The notes: generated by a model from the letters alone, not told the origin. A stretch of DNA of 64,000 bases from Lactobacillus melliventris (GCF_013346935.1 NZ_JAAEEB010000001.1:276830-340829), one strand, 5' to 3'. Numbered from the stretch's first letter, positions 46,426 through 57,857 are shown. A program made the numbers and translations.

Positions 46426-47655
46426 ATGCTTTCTGAACAAGCAATTAAGTGTTGGCATTTAGGACAAATAATAGTCCAAGAAATTCTGATCATTGTGGCA
46501 TTTGGGCTATTTTTTATAATCAAACCCCTGACCAAGAGTAGACTAGGAGCAATAATAGTTCTGCCAATTTTGTTCATACTGGTTCTATTGCAACTAACCC
46601 TTTTATATGAAAAACATCCTGAAAGAAAATTGGTTTATTTTAATCATTATTTTCAGTCTGTCAATATATTATTATGCTTTTTTGTACTACTCACTTTGGA
46701 AGCAGCATTCATCAAAATTTTGAATAATAAGAATGCGATCTTTTTATTAATTCTCCTTACCCTGTATGAACTCATTATGCTTCTTCCAATGGCGGAACTG
46801 GCATGGGGCAAAATAAAGAATCCGATTGGCCAGATCATAACTTTATTGTTGTTTGCAAGTTTGATTGTTTCGCTACCTGAAATTTTAACTATGGATAGCC
46901 ATTCTTGGCTTCAAGTTCTCAACACCACAGGAATCACAGGTAGCATTTGTTTTGTGATTTCATCAATTGTTGTAATGAAAAGCTGGCATTATCAAAATCC
47001 GAGTTTGAGAATAAGTCCAAGAGCTAAGTATTCAGTTCTTGCGGTTATATTTATTTTTATTATTGCTGACTGCCTAATTAATGCTTTTAATGATGCAGAT
47101 AATTTAGGACAATTGCTAACACGCTGGGATTTTCATATAACAACAAAACACGTAACTCAGTATATTTGTCAGGGCATAGAAGCTGGTGTAGCTGAAGAAT
47201 GGTTAATGCGTTTTTGTGTTTTAAGTATATCACTCAAAATATTTAAAAATTCTAAAAATCAAGTTTTATTGGCAGTATTACTGGATGGTTTGCTTTTCGG
47301 TTCAATTCATCTTACTAACGCACTAATGCAACCACTCTCTGCCACAATTTTACAAATGATTAATGCGTTTGCCGCAGGTATTGTTTTTGCTGGAGTTTAT
47401 TTATATACAGGTTCTTTTTTGGTTAATTTGGGCTATCATGCAGTTTATGATATACTAGCCTTCCTAGCTACTGGCTCAACAGTTATGACAGTACCCCATA
47501 TCTTTGACTGGGAATATCTCTTTATTACCACTTTGATCTATTTGGCTTTTGCTTTCTTCTTATTATCAGGTAAGCGAAAAAGTGTTATCGCATATAATTT
47601 GCAGCAATGGGGACTAGAAAATAATCATGCTGCTAGCGATTTAACTTTTAGCTAA
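46426..47655 (+). CDS. CPBP-family intramembrane metalloprotease
   Basis: A 409-residue protein with about ten hydrophobic segments. The catalytic motifs of the CPBP (Abi/CAAX) family lie in the C-terminal half: AEEWLMR (EExxxR, about 263-269), FGSIH (FxxxH, about 289-293) and a third NLGYHAVYD. In lactobacilli such proteins are often linked to bacteriocin immunity or protein processing; here there is no bacteriocin gene beside it, so the role stays open. The first half is a six-TM extension not needed for the protease core. Confidence 0.85.
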   Translation: MLSEQAIKCWHLGQIIVQEILIIVAFGLFFIIKPLTKSRLGAIIVLPILFILVLLQLTLLYEKHPERKLVYFNHYFQSVNILLCFFVLLTLEAAFIKILNNKNAIFLLILLTLYELIMLLPMAELAWGKIKNPIGQIITLLLFASLIVSLPEILTMDSHSWLQVLNTTGITGSICFVISSIVVMKSWHYQNPSLRISPRAKYSVLAVIFIFIIADCLINAFNDADNLGQLLTRWDFHITTKHVTQYICQGIEAGVAEEWLMRFCVLSISLKIFKNSKNQVLLAVLLDGLLFGSIHLTNALMQPLSATILQMINAFAAGIVFAGVYLYTGSFLVNLGYHAVYDILAFLATGSTVMTVPHIFDWEYLFITTLIYLAFAFFLLSGKRKSVIAYNLQQWGLENNHAASDLTFS

Positions 47656-47656
47656 T

Positions 47657-47690
47657 AAAAAAGACAAGATTTTTCAAATCTTGTCTTTTG
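47657..47690. terminator. Bidirectional terminator between the CPBP gene and rpoD
   Basis: AAAAGACAAGATTT and AAATCTTGTCTTTT form a 14-bp stem with a three-base loop, between convergent stop codons at 47655 (plus) and 47700 (minus). Confidence 0.88.
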
Positions 47691-47699
47691 TTTGGCTAA

Positions 47700-48821
47700 T
47701 TAATCTAGGAAATCACGTAATTGATTTGACCTACTTGGATGTCTTAGTTTACGTAAAGCTTTAGCTTCAATTTGACGAATACGCTCTCTCGTAACTCCAA
47801 ACACTTTACCAACTTCCTCAAGTGTTCTAGTACGACCATCATCCAAGCCAAAACGTAATCTTAAAACGTTCTCTTCACGATCAGTTAAAGTGTCAAGCAC
47901 TTCTTCTAATTGTTCTTTGAGCATTTCGTATGAAGCATGTTGTTCAGGACTAGTTGCATCCTTATCCTTAATAAAGTCACCTAAATGTGAATCATCCTCT
48001 TCACCAATAGGAGTTTCCAAAGATACTGGTTCTTGTGCAATTTTTAAAATGTCCCTAACTTTAGAAGTAGGCATGTCCATTTCTGCCCCGATTTCCTCAG
48101 GAGTTGGTTCACGTCCTAAGTCCTGCAACAGTTGTCTCTGAATTCTAATCAACTTGTTAATTGTTTCAACCATGTGGACCGGAATTCGAATAGTTCTAGC
48201 TTGATCAGCAATTGCACGGGTGATAGCTTGTCTAATCCACCAAGTTGCGTAAGTTGAGAACTTGAAACCTAGGCTGTAATCGAATTTATCTACTGCCTTC
48301 ATCAGACCCATGTTACCTTCCTGGATAAGGTCCAAAAATGACATACCACGACCTACATAACGCTTAGCAATAGAAACCACTAAACGAAGATTGGCCTCAG
48401 CCAATTCTTGTTTAGCTTCTTCATCACCTTTTTCAATCCTTTTTGCCAAAGAAATTTCTTGATCAGCATTTAGTAAGGGTACGCGGCCGATTTCTTTCAG
48501 ATACATTCTGACCGGATCATTCATTCTGACACTTGAAGGTGCCGACATATCTTTTAATTCAGCCTTTTCAACATCTTTTTGCTTTTTTAAAGCTAATCTC
48601 GAAGGATTACCCTTCTCGTCAACAATGCTAATGCCATTATCTTCAAATTCCTGAACTAATTGGTCAACTGCTTTTCCCTGTAGTTTATAGGGCTTAATCA
48701 ATTGAGCAACGAATTCTTTTTCAGTAATAGATTTATCTTTTTTAACATCTTTAACTACCTTTTTGACCATTTTGTCTAAAGATAATTTTTCGGTGTTAGC
48801 GGTTTTTCCATTTTCTACCAC
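47700..48821 (-). CDS. rpoD: Primary RNA polymerase sigma factor (sigma-A)
   Basis: A 373-residue sigma-70. It starts with GTG after an AAAGGGGGG site. Region 1.1 covers about 20-85, region 1.2 has [16 protein letters not shown], region 2 has [28 protein letters not shown] and [12 protein letters not shown] (-10 recognition), region 3 PVHMVETI, and region 4 the helix-turn-helix [20 protein letters not shown] for -35 recognition. It follows dnaG by 13 bases, the conserved macromolecular-synthesis operon. Confidence 0.97.
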   Translation of the reverse strand: MVENGKTANTEKLSLDKMVKKVVKDVKKDKSITEKEFVAQLIKPYKLQGKAVDQLVQEFEDNGISIVDEKGNPSRLALKKQKDVEKAELKDMSAPSSVRMNDPVRMYLKEIGRVPLLNADQEISLAKRIEKGDEEAKQELAEANLRLVVSIAKRYVGRGMSFLDLIQEGNMGLMKAVDKFDYSLGFKFSTYATWWIRQAITRAIADQARTIRIPVHMVETINKLIRIQRQLLQDLGREPTPEEIGAEMDMPTSKVRDILKIAQEPVSLETPIGEEDDSHLGDFIKDKDATSPEQHASYEMLKEQLEEVLDTLTDREENVLRLRFGLDDGRTRTLEEVGKVFGVTRERIRQIEAKALRKLRHPSRSNQLRDFLD

Positions 48822-48834
48822 AATAAGCCCCCCT

Positions 48835-50643
48835 TTAACCCTGGATCCTTTTTAACTGCAAAATTTTACGAGTAATACTTAATATTTCATCCGTATCAGT
48901 TTTACGTTTAGCATCTTGTAAATCATTCATTAGTTGCTGTAGTTTAAAATCAATTTTACGCCTGTTTAAAGCATTAATTTGCTCATCGATTTCGCGGTCT
49001 GAAAAATCCTGGGGCATGTCTGTCATTTCAGCATTAACTATTATACCTTGAAGTTCACTAGGAATAAAATCTAAAAAACTATTAACTCCCGGATTTTCTT
49101 GATTTTCACTAAAATTTAACCATAATTCCGCTAATTTTTGATATTTGGGATCTGGAAATAAAAATTGGTGCGATAATAAATATTCACGAGCATGTTTTGA
49201 ATGAATAAATAAATATAATAACCGAGTTTGAACAGGATCATTTTTACTATAATTCTGTTCAGGTTCAACAGGAGAATCAGGATAATTATTATTTGCTTCT
49301 TCAGGTTGCACACCATAATTGTTTTGGTGTCTTCTAGCCGCATTTTGCTGTCTGCGATATTTGGTAAAATTAACTTTGAGTGAATCCTTAGAAACACCTT
49401 GTTGTTGCGAAATCTTATCCAAATATAGATCTTGCTCTACTGGATTAGACAATTGAACAATCTCTTTCACTGCTTCGTCGAGATAAGCCAATTTTTCGCG
49501 GTCATTTGCTAAATTATATTTTTGAGCCAACCTTTTAAGAAAAAAGTCTGTAGGAGTTAAAGCACCCTTAACTTCTTCCTGATATTTTTCCCAACCATAT
49601 TTCTTTACATATTCATCAGGATCCAGCTTTTCCGGCAGCACTACTATCCCTAAATTAAAACCACCAATGCTATTAAACATTCTGGCTGCACGTTCTTCAG
49701 CGTGTATTCCTGGATCGTCTCCGTCATAATTAATAATGATATTTTTAGTGATCCTGCGTAACATATAAATTTGTTGATCAGTCAAGCTGGTTCCCATCGA
49801 AGCTATACCGGATTTAATTCCTGCTTTATAGGCCGCAATTACATCCATGTATCCCTCATACAAAATTAAATGCTTTTCGCTGCGGACTGCTTTTTTTGCT
49901 TCCGCAAAATGAAAAAGAGTTTTAGATTTAGTAAAAATTTTGGTTTCAGGACTATTAATGTATTTAGCTTCTGTTTTATCTTGCGAAAGCCTTCTACCAG
50001 AAAATCCAACCACATAGTCGCCTTCATCAGTGAGAGGAAACATCAGCCGATCTCTAAAGCGATCAAATAATTCACCAGTCTGAGATTGCACAAATAAGCC
50101 ACTCTCAGCCAAATCTTCATCTTTAAATTTCTGGTCTCTTAAATAAGTCAAAAGCAAATTGTTTTGTTTAGGAGCATAACCAATACGAAAATGAGCAATT
50201 ATTTCATCGTTAAGACCACGTTGTTTAGCATAATTATATCCTGGTCTACCAGCATTGGTTGAAACTAATACTTTATGATAAAAATCGGCAGCCTCCTCAT
50301 TAATTTTTATTAAAATATTGGAAAACTTTGGTTTTTGGTTATTATATTGTCCGATATCAATATGACCAAAATCAGCAACTTTTTGAACACTCTCAGGAAA
50401 TGTGAGATTTTCTTTATACATTAGAAAAGAAAACACATTACCACCTTTGCCACAGCCAAAGCATTTAAAAAATTGTTTCCCTTCATTAACAGTAAAAGAA
50501 GGAGTTTTTTCTTCATGAAATGGACAAAGACCAACATAATCTTTGCCTTTCTTTTCTAGAGAAACATACTGGCTTATGACATTTACAATATTGACATTAT
50601 TACGAACTTTAGCAATAGTTTCTTCAGGTATAAGACCGGCCAT
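48835..50643 (-). CDS. dnaG: DNA primase
   Basis: A 602-residue primase that makes RNA primers at the fork. The N-terminal CHC2 zinc finger has [11 protein letters not shown] and CFGCGKGG (about 41-70). The TOPRIM core has LYEGYMDV (about 264-271), SMGTSLT and NYDGDDPG (about 309-316). A Gln/Asn-rich linker (about 430-475) precedes the helicase-binding C-terminus. It lies between glyS and rpoD. Confidence 0.96.
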   Translation of the reverse strand: MAGLIPEETIAKVRNNVNIVNVISQYVSLEKKGKDYVGLCPFHEEKTPSFTVNEGKQFFKCFGCGKGGNVFSFLMYKENLTFPESVQKVADFGHIDIGQYNNQKPKFSNILIKINEEAADFYHKVLVSTNAGRPGYNYAKQRGLNDEIIAHFRIGYAPKQNNLLLTYLRDQKFKDEDLAESGLFVQSQTGELFDRFRDRLMFPLTDEGDYVVGFSGRRLSQDKTEAKYINSPETKIFTKSKTLFHFAEAKKAVRSEKHLILYEGYMDVIAAYKAGIKSGIASMGTSLTDQQIYMLRRITKNIIINYDGDDPGIHAEERAARMFNSIGGFNLGIVVLPEKLDPDEYVKKYGWEKYQEEVKGALTPTDFFLKRLAQKYNLANDREKLAYLDEAVKEIVQLSNPVEQDLYLDKISQQQGVSKDSLKVNFTKYRRQQNAARRHQNNYGVQPEEANNNYPDSPVEPEQNYSKNDPVQTRLLYLFIHSKHAREYLLSHQFLFPDPKYQKLAELWLNFSENQENPGVNSFLDFIPSELQGIIVNAEMTDMPQDFSDREIDEQINALNRRKIDFKLQQLMNDLQDAKRKTDTDEILSITRKILQLKRIQG

Positions 50644-50658
50644 CTTTGCACCTACTTT

Positions 50659-52725
50659 TTATTTAATAACTAATTTGCTTAAATCACCCAATCGCTTTGA
50701 AAGTTGTGCCACATCACTTAGCTGTGCCAAACGATTATTTTTAACAGCTTCATCTTTAGCCATAATCATATTAGTTTCGAAGTAAAGATCAATTACTGGC
50801 TGTAATTTCACAAATCCGTCATAAAGATCTGCTAATTTATCAATTTTACTTAAATCGTTAACGCCCTCGGAAAGTTGGATTTCGGTATCGTTATCAAATA
50901 AGTCCTTGTTAACAATATTCTTACCTTTATATTTTGCCTTTTTCAAAATATTATTAATTCTAATTAAACTTTCTACTACTGGTTTGAATTTATCATCATC
51001 ATGATGTAATTGCAAAACTTTTGCTGCAGCTAAAATTTGTATTGGATCCTGCTGACTTGAAGCTAAAACTGCATCAATTATGTCATATTTATAATTATTT
51101 TTCTGTAAGTACTGTTTAATACGATCACGAATAAATAAAGAAATCTCTTCTTCCTGCTCAGCTTTTTTAGGCAGCTTAGCCGGAGTTTGATTTTCAAGAG
51201 CCGACACAATCTCTGGTAAGACATCATTAAAAGGTAATGACCAACTCTGGTTTATTAAAATGCGCACAATACCATAAGCATAGCGGCGAAGAGCGTAGGG
51301 ATCATTGGATGAACTAGGGATCATACCCACAGCAAAGAAGGTAATTATAGTATCTAATTTATCTGCAATAGATAACAAGGAGCCTACAGTTGTTTGGGGC
51401 AAATTTCCTTCTGAAGTAGTTGGCATATAATGTTCTGCAATTGCTGCGGCAACATCATCCTTTTCACCAGCCAATTTGGCATAATGCTTGCCCATGACAC
51501 CTTGCAATTCAGCAAATTCTCCTACCATTTGAGTTACCAAATCAAACTTATATATTTGGCTAGCACGATCGAAATCACTGACAACTTGCTTATCTAGGTG
51601 CCATCTTTTTGCTAAGAAATCACCAATGATATTGACACGCTTCATCTTCTCAGACATTGAGCCAATTTTGTCATGAAACGAAACATTGTCCAATTTTTGT
51701 ACAAAGTGACTTAGAGGATATTTTATGTCTTCATCATAGAAGAATTGCGCATCATCAAGTCGTGCTACCAAGACCTTTTCATTTCCTGAAACCACATTTT
51801 CTAAGTAATCTTTATTACCATTGCGCACAGCAATAAAATGATTAATTAATTCTCCATTTTGATCATAGACTTCAAAGTAACGCTGATTATCCTTCATCGA
51901 AGTGATAAGAACTTCTTTGGGCATCTGCAAATACTTTTTAGCAAAAGAACCTGCAAAAACAGTAGGATATTCAACTAAATTTGTTACCTCTTCAAGTAAA
52001 CTTTCATCAGGTTTAATTTGCCAATTATTTTTCTTAACCAATTTATTCATTTGGTCAATGATCATTTTCCGACGTTTATTTGCGTCAACAATCACAAATT
52101 GATCTTTTAACGCATCTTCATAGTCGGAACTATTGGCTAAAACTACGCTATCTCCCAGAAAACGATGCCCTGCCGTCTTTCTACCAGCTGTAATGTCAAG
52201 AATTTTTACGGGTATTACATCACTGCCATATAGTGAAACAAGCCAGTGAATAGGACGGACAAATTCGAAATCGTGAGAATCCCACCGCATTTTTGTGGGA
52301 AAAGTCATAGACTTAATGATTTCACTCATTCCCAAAAGGATATCACTTGTTTTTTTACCCTCTTTTTTTACATGCACGTAAGCGTATTCCGTACCTTTTA
52401 ATTTGTCAAAATAAATATCGTCAGTGGTCATTCCTTGGCCACGGGCAAATCCCTGTGCGGCTTTGGTCCAATTTTTATCTTTGTCAAGAGCAATTTTCTT
52501 TGCAGGTCCCTTTTTTATTTCATCAATATCTTCTTGTTTTTCCGCCAAAGCTTCAACTAAGACAGTTAGTCTCCGAGGCGTTGAGAAAGTTTTAGTACAT
52601 TTAAATTTAAGACCTTTTTCTTTAAGAAACTTTTCTGTTCTTTGCGCAAGCTGTTTAACACTCCGTTCAACAACATGAGCCGGCATTTCCTCAGTACCAA
52701 TTTCAAATAAATAATCTTTAGCCAT
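50659..52725 (-). CDS. glyS: Glycyl-tRNA synthetase beta subunit
   Basis: A 688-residue subunit starting at the ATG at 52725 ([16 protein letters not shown]), with GGGA upstream; a TTG two codons earlier is less likely. GlyS binds and recognises tRNA-Gly in the alpha2beta2 enzyme; [15 protein letters not shown] and [13 protein letters not shown] are conserved. The last roughly 100 residues form a DALR-type anticodon-binding domain. Its start overlaps the glyQ stop by eight bases. Confidence 0.96.
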   Translation of the reverse strand: MAKDYLFEIGTEEMPAHVVERSVKQLAQRTEKFLKEKGLKFKCTKTFSTPRRLTVLVEALAEKQEDIDEIKKGPAKKIALDKDKNWTKAAQGFARGQGMTTDDIYFDKLKGTEYAYVHVKKEGKKTSDILLGMSEIIKSMTFPTKMRWDSHDFEFVRPIHWLVSLYGSDVIPVKILDITAGRKTAGHRFLGDSVVLANSSDYEDALKDQFVIVDANKRRKMIIDQMNKLVKKNNWQIKPDESLLEEVTNLVEYPTVFAGSFAKKYLQMPKEVLITSMKDNQRYFEVYDQNGELINHFIAVRNGNKDYLENVVSGNEKVLVARLDDAQFFYDEDIKYPLSHFVQKLDNVSFHDKIGSMSEKMKRVNIIGDFLAKRWHLDKQVVSDFDRASQIYKFDLVTQMVGEFAELQGVMGKHYAKLAGEKDDVAAAIAEHYMPTTSEGNLPQTTVGSLLSIADKLDTIITFFAVGMIPSSSNDPYALRRYAYGIVRILINQSWSLPFNDVLPEIVSALENQTPAKLPKKAEQEEEISLFIRDRIKQYLQKNNYKYDIIDAVLASSQQDPIQILAAAKVLQLHHDDDKFKPVVESLIRINNILKKAKYKGKNIVNKDLFDNDTEIQLSEGVNDLSKIDKLADLYDGFVKLQPVIDLYFETNMIMAKDEAVKNNRLAQLSDVAQLSKRLGDLSKLVIK

Positions 52726-53635
52726 TTTCAAGTCCCGCTTTCTTATCTTCTGCTTTTTTCAATAACGGAAAGCCTCTTTTTTCGCGTTCTTCTACAAAAC
52801 ATACCGCTACTTCATGAGCCAAATTTCTAATTCGAGCTAAATAACCCGCTCTTTCAGTAACTGAAACAGCTCCCCTGGCATCAAGCAAGTTAAAAGTGTG
52901 TGAACATTTTAAAATATAATCGTACGCTGGTTGAACTAAGTTTAGGCCGATTAATTCTTTAGCTGTTTTTTCATAAACATCAAAAAACTGTAAAAGATCT
53001 TCCTGATTTGATTCTTCAAAAGCATACTTGGAGTTTTCATATTCAGCTTCTTTAAATATATCACGGTATAAAACACCATTGCCCCATTCTAGGTCAAAAA
53101 CAGAGTTGACATTCTGTATATATGAAGCTAATCGTTCCACTCCATATGTGATTTCACTCATTGTGGGTTTAACGTCAAGTTCACCAACGGTTTGAAAATA
53201 AGTAAACTGACTTACTTCCATTCCATCAAGCCAAACTTCCCAACCAACACCGGCACAGCCCATTGAAGGGTTTTCCCAGTTGTCTTCTACAAACCTAATG
53301 TCATGCTCAAGTGTATTGATACCTAGTTCTTTTAAGCTGTCTAAGTAGTATTGTTGAATATTTTCCGGTGCAGGTTTTATCACCACTTGGAATTGATGAT
53401 GTTGAAACAATCTGTTAGGGTTATCACCATACCTGCCGTCAGCCGGACGTCTTGATGGCTCGACATAACATGCAGCCCATGGTTCTGGTCCCACAGCGCG
53501 TAAAAAAGTATAGGGACTCATTGTTCCTGCTCCCTTTTCAACATCGTAAGAGGGCATTACCATGCAGCCCTTTGAAGACCAAAATTTTTCTAATTTAAAA
53601 ACCATATCTTGAATAGTTAATTTTTTCTTTGCCAT
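52718..53635 (-). CDS. glyQ: Glycyl-tRNA synthetase alpha subunit
   Basis: A 305-residue class II catalytic subunit of the tetrameric GlyRS. Conserved blocks are [17 protein letters not shown] (about 20-36), [28 protein letters not shown] (motif 2 region) and [15 protein letters not shown]. Translation starts at ATG 53635 with a GGAAGGA site. A T-box riboswitch lies in the leader. Confidence 0.97.
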   Translation of the reverse strand: MAKKKLTIQDMVFKLEKFWSSKGCMVMPSYDVEKGAGTMSPYTFLRAVGPEPWAACYVEPSRRPADGRYGDNPNRLFQHHQFQVVIKPAPENIQQYYLDSLKELGINTLEHDIRFVEDNWENPSMGCAGVGWEVWLDGMEVSQFTYFQTVGELDVKPTMSEITYGVERLASYIQNVNSVFDLEWGNGVLYRDIFKEAEYENSKYAFEESNQEDLLQFFDVYEKTAKELIGLNLVQPAYDYILKCSHTFNLLDARGAVSVTERAGYLARIRNLAHEVAVCFVEEREKRGFPLLKKAEDKKAGLENG

Positions 53636-53662
53636 TTATATTTCCTTCCTGCATCAGACCAT

Positions 53663-53850
53663 AAAAAAAGCCTATGCAAAACATGCATAGGGACGAGATT
53701 TAATCGCGGTTCCACCCTAATTCAGGAAATAATTCCTGCTCTTAATTAAATTGACTAGAGGTGCCTTTTCCCAGATGCTCTCCCACTGTTTAGCACTCGC
53801 TTAACAGGTACTTTTTTTATCCTCATTATCGCCAAAATACATTATTATTT
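53663..53850 (-). promoter_or_regulatory. T-box riboswitch controlling glyQS
   Basis: On minus the leader carries the T-box core AGGGTGGAACCGCG (53705-53718). Downstream is the terminator CCTATGCA/TGCATAGG followed by seven T (53663-53691). Uncharged tRNA-Gly should pair with the antiterminator bulge (TGGA) and allow read-through into glyQS. A GGC at 53763-53765, in the segment AAAAGGCACCTC, is a candidate specifier codon for Gly. The stem I region is short, as in other glyQS T-boxes. The 5' end is approximate. Confidence 0.9.
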
Positions 53851-53878
53851 TACCATAAAATTCAGTGAAGCAGAAGAC

Positions 53879-54634
53879 TCACTCGTTTAATTTAAGTTCA
53901 TCTAAAAACTTTTTAGTTTTGAGGTTAAGATCAATTGTTTCCTGATATATGCGGTCAATAGCCTTACGGGTCGCCGTTTTGGTAGCAGTATTTATTTTGA
54001 TGTCGCCTAACCGTTCAAAAGGAAGTAAAAAGATCGTTCTTAAAACAGCAGTTTCCTTTGGTTTTAAATGTAATCGGCCAGGATCTGTATCAAAATGCTG
54101 ACTACATAAAATGCCACCACTTTTAATGGAATAATCAAATTCGCCTTGTTCTTTACCACAAATAACGCAATGACGCATTTCTGGCTCAACACCATAAGCT
54201 TGCAATAATTGCATTTGCACAATTTGGGTGATCATTTCAGGATCAGTTCCAGCGTTAATTTTTTGTAACGCAAAATTTGCCAGATTATAGTATTTACCCA
54301 GATTTTGATATTCAATAAAAGCATGATCTATCAAATCAAGGATAAAAGAAGCATATGCATTTTTAGTTAAATCACTAAACAGGCCATCAAATTGACTGAC
54401 GTCTTTATAAGTTCTGAGCGTACTTAGACCGTGACCAGTAAAATATATGACATAAGTGCCATAGGAAAAATTAAGTAAAGATGCACCTAGTTTTGATTTT
54501 GGCTTAAGTGCTCCATGAGCAAGTAGAGTAATTATTCCATTATTCTTGGTCATTATTTTTGCCAATAAATCTGCCTCACGGTATTTTTGCCTTTTAAAAA
54601 TAATTCCCTGCACTTCTTTTAATTGTCGTGCCAT
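53879..54634 (-). CDS. recO: DNA repair protein RecO
   Basis: A 251-residue recombination mediator that helps load RecA with RecF/RecR. The N-terminal OB fold spans about 1-80 (EVQGIIFKRQKYREADLL). A zinc site uses CVICG (about 151-155) and CSQH (about 172-175). The C-terminus is helical. It starts one base after the era stop, the conserved era-recO order. Confidence 0.94.
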   Translation of the reverse strand: MARQLKEVQGIIFKRQKYREADLLAKIMTKNNGIITLLAHGALKPKSKLGASLLNFSYGTYVIYFTGHGLSTLRTYKDVSQFDGLFSDLTKNAYASFILDLIDHAFIEYQNLGKYYNLANFALQKINAGTDPEMITQIVQMQLLQAYGVEPEMRHCVICGKEQGEFDYSIKSGGILCSQHFDTDPGRLHLKPKETAVLRTIFLLPFERLGDIKINTATKTATRKAIDRIYQETIDLNLKTKKFLDELKLNE

Positions 54635-54635
54635 T

Positions 54636-55544
54636 TTAGCTAAAATCCTTGGGATTATAGCCTATTTGCTTTAAAAAGCGTGGATCAGAACGCCAATTAT
54701 GTTGAACTTTAACCCAGAGATGCAAATTGACTTTTTCACCTAACAAATCTTCAATTTGATGTCGGGAATTAATGCCAATCTGCTTCAGCATCTTTCCGCT
54801 TTTGCCAATAATAATTCCTTTTTGACCATTCTTTTCAACATAGATGGTAGCTTCAATTTGCAGTTTATTATTTTCATGCTTATTCATTTGTTCGACCCAA
54901 ACAGCAGTAGCATGAGGAACTTCTTCAGCAGTCAGGTTTAAAATTTGTTCACGAATTAATTCTGCTACCATGAAATATTCAGGGCGATCAGTTATTTGAT
55001 CTGTTCCATAATATTTAGGTCCTACAGGTAAATATTGATGCAACACCTGAATCAGATCACTAATCCCTATTCCCTGCGTTGCAGAAACTGGCAAAAATTC
55101 CTTAAAAATGTCCAGTTGACGGTATTGATCAATAATTGGTAACAGTGCGTTGGGATTAACCTGATCTACTTTATTAATAAGAAGCAAAACTGGAACCTTC
55201 GCTTTTTTCAACAAATCAGTAATATAAGCATCACCTTTGCCCATTTTTTCTGGTTCAACCATAAATAAAATGAGATCGACATCGTTTAAGCTAGACAAGC
55301 TGGCTTTATCCATATAATTATCTAAATCAAGGTGGGGCTTAAATATACCGGGAGTGTCAACAAAAACCGCCTGCATATCATCAGTGGTTAAAATGCCAGA
55401 AATCTTGTTACGCGTAGTCTGAGGTTTACTTGAGGTAATAGCAACTTTTTGACCTACTAAATAATTCATTAGGGTAGATTTACCAACATTAGGTCTTCCT
55501 AATAAAGCAACAAAACCAGATTTATTTTTTATATCATCAGTCAT
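54636..55544 (-). CDS. era: GTPase Era
   Basis: A 302-residue GTPase that binds the 3' end of 16S rRNA and checks 30S assembly. G1 is GRPNVGKST (16-24), G3 DTPG (about 63-66), G4 NKVD (about 124-127). The KH domain near the C-terminus includes [14 protein letters not shown] (about 250-263). It overlaps ybeY by one base. The dgkA and cdd genes found between ybeY and era in Bacillus are absent. Confidence 0.97.
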   Translation of the reverse strand: MTDDIKNKSGFVALLGRPNVGKSTLMNYLVGQKVAITSSKPQTTRNKISGILTTDDMQAVFVDTPGIFKPHLDLDNYMDKASLSSLNDVDLILFMVEPEKMGKGDAYITDLLKKAKVPVLLLINKVDQVNPNALLPIIDQYRQLDIFKEFLPVSATQGIGISDLIQVLHQYLPVGPKYYGTDQITDRPEYFMVAELIREQILNLTAEEVPHATAVWVEQMNKHENNKLQIEATIYVEKNGQKGIIIGKSGKMLKQIGINSRHQIEDLLGEKVNLHLWVKVQHNWRSDPRFLKQIGYNPKDFS

Positions 55545-56068
55545 TATTTTCCTCTGCCTTCATCAAGTTGATCCGGATATAGTGGCAACCCATATTCTTC
55601 TAAAACTTTACCCTGAATTTTAAACATTACTTTTGCTTCATTTGGTTTAATATGATCATACCCATTAAGATGCAGAAAGCCGTGAACCAAGGTATAACCA
55701 AATTCGCGGTCCCAACCTGTACCATAATCCTTACTATGACGCATAATTACACTCGGACACATAAATAGATCGCCTATATCCTCACTGAATTCTGGATCAT
55801 CTTCAAATGTACTGTAATCCAACAGGTCTTCACCATCTTCAATGGCAAACGAAATAACATCAGTCGGTCTGTCTTTGTCACGATATTTCTTATTAATTTC
55901 ATTGCTTTTCTCTTCATCAACAAAATTAATACTCATTTCCAAGTTATTCTTTTTAGCAATATCATTTTTAGCAAGCAAAAGAAGGTCATTAATCCATTTC
56001 TTCCAATCACGCGTTTTATCATCAAGAAAACCAACTTCATCATTGAAAGTAATATCAATTGGGTTCAT
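55544..56068 (-). CDS. ybeY: Endoribonuclease YbeY
   Basis: A 174-residue zinc-dependent enzyme for 16S rRNA 3'-end maturation and ribosome quality control. The zinc motif is [11 protein letters not shown] (about 129-139), and [13 protein letters not shown] (about 61-73) is conserved. It lies between phoH (five-base gap) and era. Confidence 0.95.
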   Translation of the reverse strand: MNPIDITFNDEVGFLDDKTRDWKKWINDLLLLAKNDIAKKNNLEMSINFVDEEKSNEINKKYRDKDRPTDVISFAIEDGEDLLDYSTFEDDPEFSEDIGDLFMCPSVIMRHSKDYGTGWDREFGYTLVHGFLHLNGYDHIKPNEAKVMFKIQGKVLEEYGLPLYPDQLDEGRGK

Positions 56069-56073
56069 TAATT

Positions 56074-57024
56074 TTATTTATCTTCCTTTTCATATGCATT
56101 AATAATCTTGGCAACAACCGGGTGACGAACAACATCGTTAGCTGAAAACCAAATAAATTTTATTTCAGCAATATTTTTTAAAATTCTCTGGGCATCAATT
56201 AATCCACTACGTTGTTTTCCAGGAAGATCAACTTGAGTCATATCACCATTAACAATCATTTTTGAATTGAAACCCAGTCTTGTTAAAAACATTTTCATTT
56301 GAGCATCAGTGGTATTTTGAGCTTCATCTAAAATCACAAAAGCATCGTCCAAAGTGCGTCCGCGCATATAAGCCAAAGGAGCTACTTCAATAACTCCCCG
56401 TTCCATTAAATGATCAGTAGTATTTGTTCCTAATATAGCATAAAGAGAGTCATAGATTGGCCTTAAGTAAGGATCAACTTTTTCTTTTAAATCACCAGGT
56501 AAAAAGCCTAATGACTCTCCTGCTTCAACAGCAGGCCTAGTTAATACAATTCTAGAAACTTCTCCTCTTTTAAAAGCAGCAATTGCACATACCACCGCTA
56601 TAAATGTCTTACCAGTACCGGCAGGACCAATACCAAATACAACATCATTTTTTTCAATTGCTTCTACATACTTTTTCTGACCCATATTTTTAACTCTAAT
56701 CGGTTTGCCTTTAGCATCCCGAATTAAAATCTTTTTGTATAAGTCAGGAAAATATTCCGTAGTACCTTTATCGGCCATTTTCATGGCACTCACAACATCA
56801 GCGGGACCAATGTTGATATTGGCATTAACTACATTATCCAAAGCTTGCAGAACAGCTGATACTTTCTTGATATTTTTATCTTCACCCTGAATGGCAATGC
56901 TATTACCAGTGTCAATTACACTAGTATTATAGCCAGTTGATAAAAGATTCAAGTTACTATCATTAACTCCAACTAGTTTTTGGATATTTTCAGGATTTTT
57001 AGGAATAAAATTGGTTTGGGCCAA
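56074..57024 (-). CDS. phoH: PhoH-like ATPase
   Basis: A 316-residue P-loop protein. It starts with a TTG at 57024 preceded by AAGGAG nine bases away; no ATG is near. Walker A is GPAGTGKT (about 132-139) and Walker B FVILDEAQNTT (about 228-238), followed by SKMIVNGDMTQVD. An N-terminal domain of about 100 residues precedes the core. The role is probably RNA-related, judging from the link to ybeY. Confidence 0.93.
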   Translation of the reverse strand: MAQTNFIPKNPENIQKLVGVNDSNLNLLSTGYNTSVIDTGNSIAIQGEDKNIKKVSAVLQALDNVVNANINIGPADVVSAMKMADKGTTEYFPDLYKKILIRDAKGKPIRVKNMGQKKYVEAIEKNDVVFGIGPAGTGKTFIAVVCAIAAFKRGEVSRIVLTRPAVEAGESLGFLPGDLKEKVDPYLRPIYDSLYAILGTNTTDHLMERGVIEVAPLAYMRGRTLDDAFVILDEAQNTTDAQMKMFLTRLGFNSKMIVNGDMTQVDLPGKQRSGLIDAQRILKNIAEIKFIWFSANDVVRHPVVAKIINAYEKEDK

Positions 57025-57048
57025 ATAACTCTGCTCCTTTTCTTGCGT

Positions 57049-57492
57049 TTAACTTAACTGCTTACGCACCGCATTAGAAGCTGCTTTACCATCAGCTTTA
57101 CCTTTTATTTTAGGCATCAAAGCTTTCATCACTTTGCCAAAATCGGACTTGCCCTTAGCTTCAGTTTCAGAAATTGCTTGGGAAACAGCCTGGTTGAGCT
57201 CTTCATCTGTCATTTGCTTGGGCAGATAATTTTCAACAATAGCTAATTCCTGTTTGGTTTCTCCTACTAAGTCGTCTCTATTAGCCTTAGTAAATTCTGC
57301 AATTGATTCTTCACGCTGCTTCTTTTCTCTGCTGAGAACTGTCAGTTCTTCATCAGCGGTTAAATCATGACCAGCTTTAATCTTTTCATTCATCAAAGCT
57401 GCTTTTATCATACGCACTGTGTTTAATTTTACTTTATCACGTGCTTTCATTGCGTCTTTCATATCTGACATTATTTGCTCAGACAAACTCAA
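57049..57492 (-). CDS. yqeY: GatB/YqeY-domain protein
   Basis: A 147-residue protein resembling the C-terminal tRNA-binding domain of GatB. It starts with TTG at 57492 (GAGGG seven bases upstream), which gives the family N-terminus MSLSEQIMSDMKDAMKARDK. The C-terminal part has FGKVMKALMPKIKGKADG. Its function is not settled. It has its own promoter after the rpsU terminator. Confidence 0.92.
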   Translation of the reverse strand: MSLSEQIMSDMKDAMKARDKVKLNTVRMIKAALMNEKIKAGHDLTADEELTVLSREKKQREESIAEFTKANRDDLVGETKQELAIVENYLPKQMTDEELNQAVSQAISETEAKGKSDFGKVMKALMPKIKGKADGKAASNAVRKQLS

Positions 57493-57526
57493 ATAAATTC
57501 CCTCTTTCTGTGTAAAGTCTAGGTAA

Positions 57527-57555
57527 ATTATATCAAATTTGAACCTTAGTTTAAA
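57527..57555 (-). promoter_or_regulatory. Promoter of yqeY
   Basis: TTTAAA (57550-57555) and a perfect TATAAT (57527-57532) are 17 bases apart on minus, 35 bases before the TTG start. Confidence 0.7.
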
Positions 57556-57590
57556 TTAAATGATGCCTTAAACTTTTGATATTTGTAATG

Positions 57591-57626
57591 AAAAAAACGA
57601 CTTCTATCTTTTGATAAAAGTCGTTT
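57591..57626 (-). terminator. Terminator of rpsU
   Basis: AACGACTTCTATC and GATAAAAGTCGTT form a stem with one G-U/A-C type irregularity and a short loop, followed by seven T on minus, five bases after the rpsU stop. Confidence 0.88.
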
Positions 57627-57630
57627 ATAA

Positions 57631-57807
57631 TTAATAATGTCTACGTTTACGAGCTGCTTCAGACTTGAGTTTCCTACGAACGCTAGGTTTTTCATAGAAC
57701 TCGCGCTTACGGTATTCTTGTAGAGTACCGCTTCTAGAAACGGAACGTTTAAAACGACGAAGAGCATCATCAATAGACTCGTTTTCGTGAACGACTGTCT
57801 TGGCCAT
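57631..57807 (-). CDS. rpsU: 30S ribosomal protein S21
   Basis: A 58-residue basic ribosomal protein of the small subunit, starting at ATG 57807 ([13 protein letters not shown]) with a strong GGAGGG site. The block [26 protein letters not shown] and the C-terminal RKRR-rich tail are diagnostic. A longer frame to 57849 is rejected because it runs through the ribosome binding site. Confidence 0.97.
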   Translation of the reverse strand: MAKTVVHENESIDDALRRFKRSVSRSGTLQEYRKREFYEKPSVRRKLKSEAARKRRHY

Positions 57808-57857
57808 ATGTGATCCCTCCTTCCATTTCTTGACGTTACCGTCATACATTTAACTAA

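Noticed and set aside
49131..49397. 88-residue minus-strand frame inside dnaG
   Set aside because: It is a frame-shifted shadow of dnaG with AT-driven Ile/Leu composition and no ribosome binding site.
57808..57849. N-terminal extension of ribosomal protein S21
   Set aside because: The extension runs through the GGAGGG ribosome binding site; S21 normally begins at the MAKTVV methionine.
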